Origin: an uncultured Clostridium sp.
Lineage (GTDB): Bacteria > Bacillota > Clostridia > Peptostreptococcales > Peptostreptococcaceae
Direction: 5' to 3'
Assembly (NCBI GenBank): GCA_937944945.1
Contig: CALEBD010000069.1
Location: 1 to 6,649 of the forward strand
Length of the DNA stretch: 6,649 nt
Shown: positions 5,591-6,649 of the stretch, piece after piece
Numbering within the stretch: the stretch's first letter is position 1
How the letters are laid out: each line of letters starts with the position of its first letter
Made by a program: the position numbers and the translations under genes
Notes under the pieces: generated by a model
Seen by the model: only the letters and a program-made list of their open reading frames with translations
The model's database searches: none
What the model was told of the DNA's origin: nothing

Positions 5591-5761
5591 CTAGCTTACA
5601 CGGGATGAACGTTGTTTAATTAAATTCCTTTCTGCTTTTGTATAGGTACGAACTATACCAACAGAAACTTTTAAATCTTCAGCTATTTCACTTGTAGAAT
5701 AACCCGCTAAAATTAACTTTCTCATTAACGCAATTTGTCTTAATGTAACTTTTGTTGCCAT
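5591..5761 (-). CDS. Small helix-turn-helix DNA-binding protein, 56 aa
   Basis: ATG at 5761, preceded by GAGGAGA 7 bases upstream, opens a 56-codon frame ending in TAG at 5591-5593. The product is basic and is essentially one HTH: helix about 6-18 (LRQIALMRKLILA), G20-Y, helix 22-30 (S-T-S-E-I-A-E-D-L), turn K-V-S, and recognition helix about 34-43 (V-G-I-V-R-T-Y-T-K-A). This is the arrangement of resolvase/Hin-type and sigma-region-4-like HTHs (l-x-x-G-x-S-x-x-E-I-A-x-x-L-x-V-S-x-x-x-V-R). There is no second domain, so it probably binds as a dimer or acts as a minimal regulator. It stands at the head of the eight-gene run, flanked on both sides by TTACATAATA copies, so self-control and control of the run is a reasonable inference. 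It is short enough to be missed by length-filtered gene callers. Confidence 0.85.
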   Translation of the reverse strand: MATKVTLRQIALMRKLILAGYSTSEIAEDLKVSVGIVRTYTKAERNLIKQRSSRVS

Positions 5762-5795
5762 ATAACCATCTCCTCATTATTTTAATTCTCATGTT

Positions 5796-5823
5796 TATAT
5801 AGTATTAAATAAAATTGCACCAA
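5796..5823 (-). promoter_or_regulatory. Weak sigma-A-like promoter candidate for the HTH gene
   Basis: On the minus strand TTGGTG (5818-5823) and TATATA (5796-5801) are 16 bases apart and lie 35-60 bases upstream of the HTH start. The -35 box is poor (3 of 6) and the region is AT-rich, where chance boxes are common. The rest of 5762-5922 holds the TTACATAATA copy and the terminator candidate; nothing else was seen. Confidence 0.3.
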
Positions 5824-5848
5824 TGTTTACTAAATTTAAAATAGGTAA

Positions 5849-5858
5849 TTACATAATA
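5849..5858 (+). repeat. TTACATAATA copy upstream of the HTH gene
   Basis: The ten bases are identical to 5542-5551 in the half-site element downstream of the HTH gene. The copy overlaps a perfect 8-bp palindrome GTAATTAC at 5845-5852 and lies upstream of the promoter candidate. It is a plausible third operator site for the HTH protein, though AT-rich 10-mers can recur by chance. Confidence 0.4.
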
Positions 5859-5900
5859 CATCGGTAGGGTATCTTTTGTTTATAACTTTATATCTTTTTT

Positions 5901-5936
5901 AAAAATAAACTGAGTATACTATTTATTTTATCTCAG
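5901..5936 (-). terminator. Weak terminator candidate at end of membrane-protein gene
   Basis: On the minus strand CTGAG (5932-5936) and CTCAG (5910-5914) can pair around an AT-rich loop and are followed at once by TTTATTTTT (5901-5909). The stem is short and overlaps the last codons of the membrane-protein gene. A competing AT-only stem (AAAATAAA with TTTATTTT) uses the same tail. The position fits a gene end, the strength does not convince. Confidence 0.35.
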
Positions 5937-6649
5937 ATAAAAAACCTTTGTAGCTTTCTACAGCTTTATTAGACTTATAACTGAACAATAAACCTTTGAT
6001 TACTGCTACTAAAATAAACACACCTTGTAAATCTAATAGGAGTAACCCACTACAATAATTTGAAACTATTATTACAATAGCTGTAACTATTCCTGCTTGA
6101 ATACTATTTTTAACTAGATACTTATCTAGAAATTTCTTAGTCTGTTCACCTTGATTTATACCATCTAAATAAATGGAACTGATAGTTAGCTCTTTCGCTA
6201 TAGCTTCAGTGTTATATAGTGTTGATAATGATATCTTATAACATAAGATACTAGTATTCAATATTATCAACATATTTATCCAAGGTACAGCATAAGAAAT
6301 ATAGAATAGCTTAGGTATTATTAACAACATGTTCACAAATATTATTGCTGTGGTTATTGAACCAACAAAATTTATTGCAAACTCAGTACTATTATTTTTA
6401 TTTCTATCTTTAGCTACAATATGTGCAGGTATTTTATTTTCAATGTTTAACAAACAATTAGCTATTAAGAATACTAATATTAAGATTAAGAATCTTAATA
6501 CTATTAGAATGTTGTTACTTACACTTAGATTATAAATTAACATTTTAAAATCATTTATAATATTTAGTAATAGATATTGTAATATATTACAAGCTATAAT
6601 AGCACTTGCTCCATTTACTAAATTTATCTCTGATATCTTATTACATAAA
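5923..6649 (-). CDS. Multi-pass membrane protein, 5' end outside window
   Basis: The frame stays open from the TAA at 5923-5925 to the window edge, giving at least 241 residues. An ATG at 6543 would give 206 residues but has no Shine-Dalgarno, and the 35 codons before it encode a further hydrophobic segment (LVNGASAIIACNILQYLLL), so the real start is very likely beyond 6649. Six hydrophobic spans are visible, at about 10-31, 46-67, 92-114, 120-138, 182-205 and 207-222 of the visible part. A polar stretch at 140-180 and a short basic tail (YKSNKAVESYKG) probably face the cytoplasm. Topology loosely recalls cation-diffusion facilitators, but the H/D metal ligands of that family are not seen. 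Function unknown. Confidence 0.8.
   Translation of the reverse strand, partial: LCNKISEINLVNGASAIIACNILQYLLLNIINDFKMLIYNLSVSNNILIVLRFLILILVFLIANCLLNIENKIPAHIVAKDRNKNNSTEFAINFVGSITTAIIFVNMLLIIPKLFYISYAVPWINMLIILNTSILCYKISLSTLYNTEAIAKELTISSIYLDGINQGEQTKKFLDKYLVKNSIQAGIVTAIVIIVSNYCSGLLLLDLQGVFILVAVIKGLLFSYKSNKAVESYKGFLSEIK

Noticed and set aside
6329..6535. Plus-strand open frame of 68 codons
   Set aside because: It is the complement of the membrane-protein gene; antisense of hydrophobic codons often gives such frames.
1..6649. CRISPR array, tRNA genes, insertion sequence ends, attachment sites
   Set aside because: No spaced direct repeats, no cloverleaf with a CCA-ready acceptor or GTTCRA-type loop, and no transposase or integrase frame were found on either strand by reading.

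Overview
The window is strongly AT-rich (roughly 70% by eye) and tightly packed. Every gene I can support lies on the minus strand, so transcription runs from high to low coordinates. Shine-Dalgarno sequences of the GGAGG type are strong and start codons vary (ATG, GTG, TTG). Small unknown proteins alternate with nucleic-acid enzymes. This fits a bacteriophage, or less likely a plasmid or prophage, of a low-GC Bacillota host such as a Clostridium relative. No virion, packaging or replication gene is visible, so this looks like an accessory/early region. The host assignment is inference.

Layout in the direction of transcription. (a) 6649-5923: 3' part of a multi-pass membrane protein whose start lies outside the window, with a weak hairpin plus T-rich tail at its end. 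(b) 5922-5762: leader with a weak promoter candidate and one copy of a TTACATAATA motif. (c) 5761-5591: a 56-residue helix-turn-helix protein. (d) 5590-5527: an element in which the same half-site occurs three times in alternating orientation. (e) 5512-1968: a compact run of eight genes: a protein with short helical repeats, a YhaM-like HD-domain 3'-5' exoribonuclease, a 74-residue unknown, a conserved phage protein with a possible DenV (T4 endonuclease V)-like layout, two unknowns that look like truncated/full paralogues, and a GNAT-like acetyltransferase. (f) 1967-1789: a spacer with a perfect 11-bp hairpin. (g) 1788-829: a 319-residue protein ending in a HicA-like domain. (h) 828-720: a second hairpin spacer. 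(i) 719-1: a partial unknown gene with a TTG start.

How they may work together (inference): the small HTH protein heads the eight-gene run and probably controls it, with the repeated half-site as a candidate operator or RNA switch. The run combines RNA turnover (YhaM-like), possible DNA repair or base excision (DenV-like) and acetyl transfer (GNAT), a mix typical of phage host-takeover genes. The HicA-like fusion, set off by its own hairpins, is the most unusual architecture. No tRNA, rRNA, CRISPR array, insertion sequence or attachment site was recognised. No stretch over 300 bases lacks a gene.
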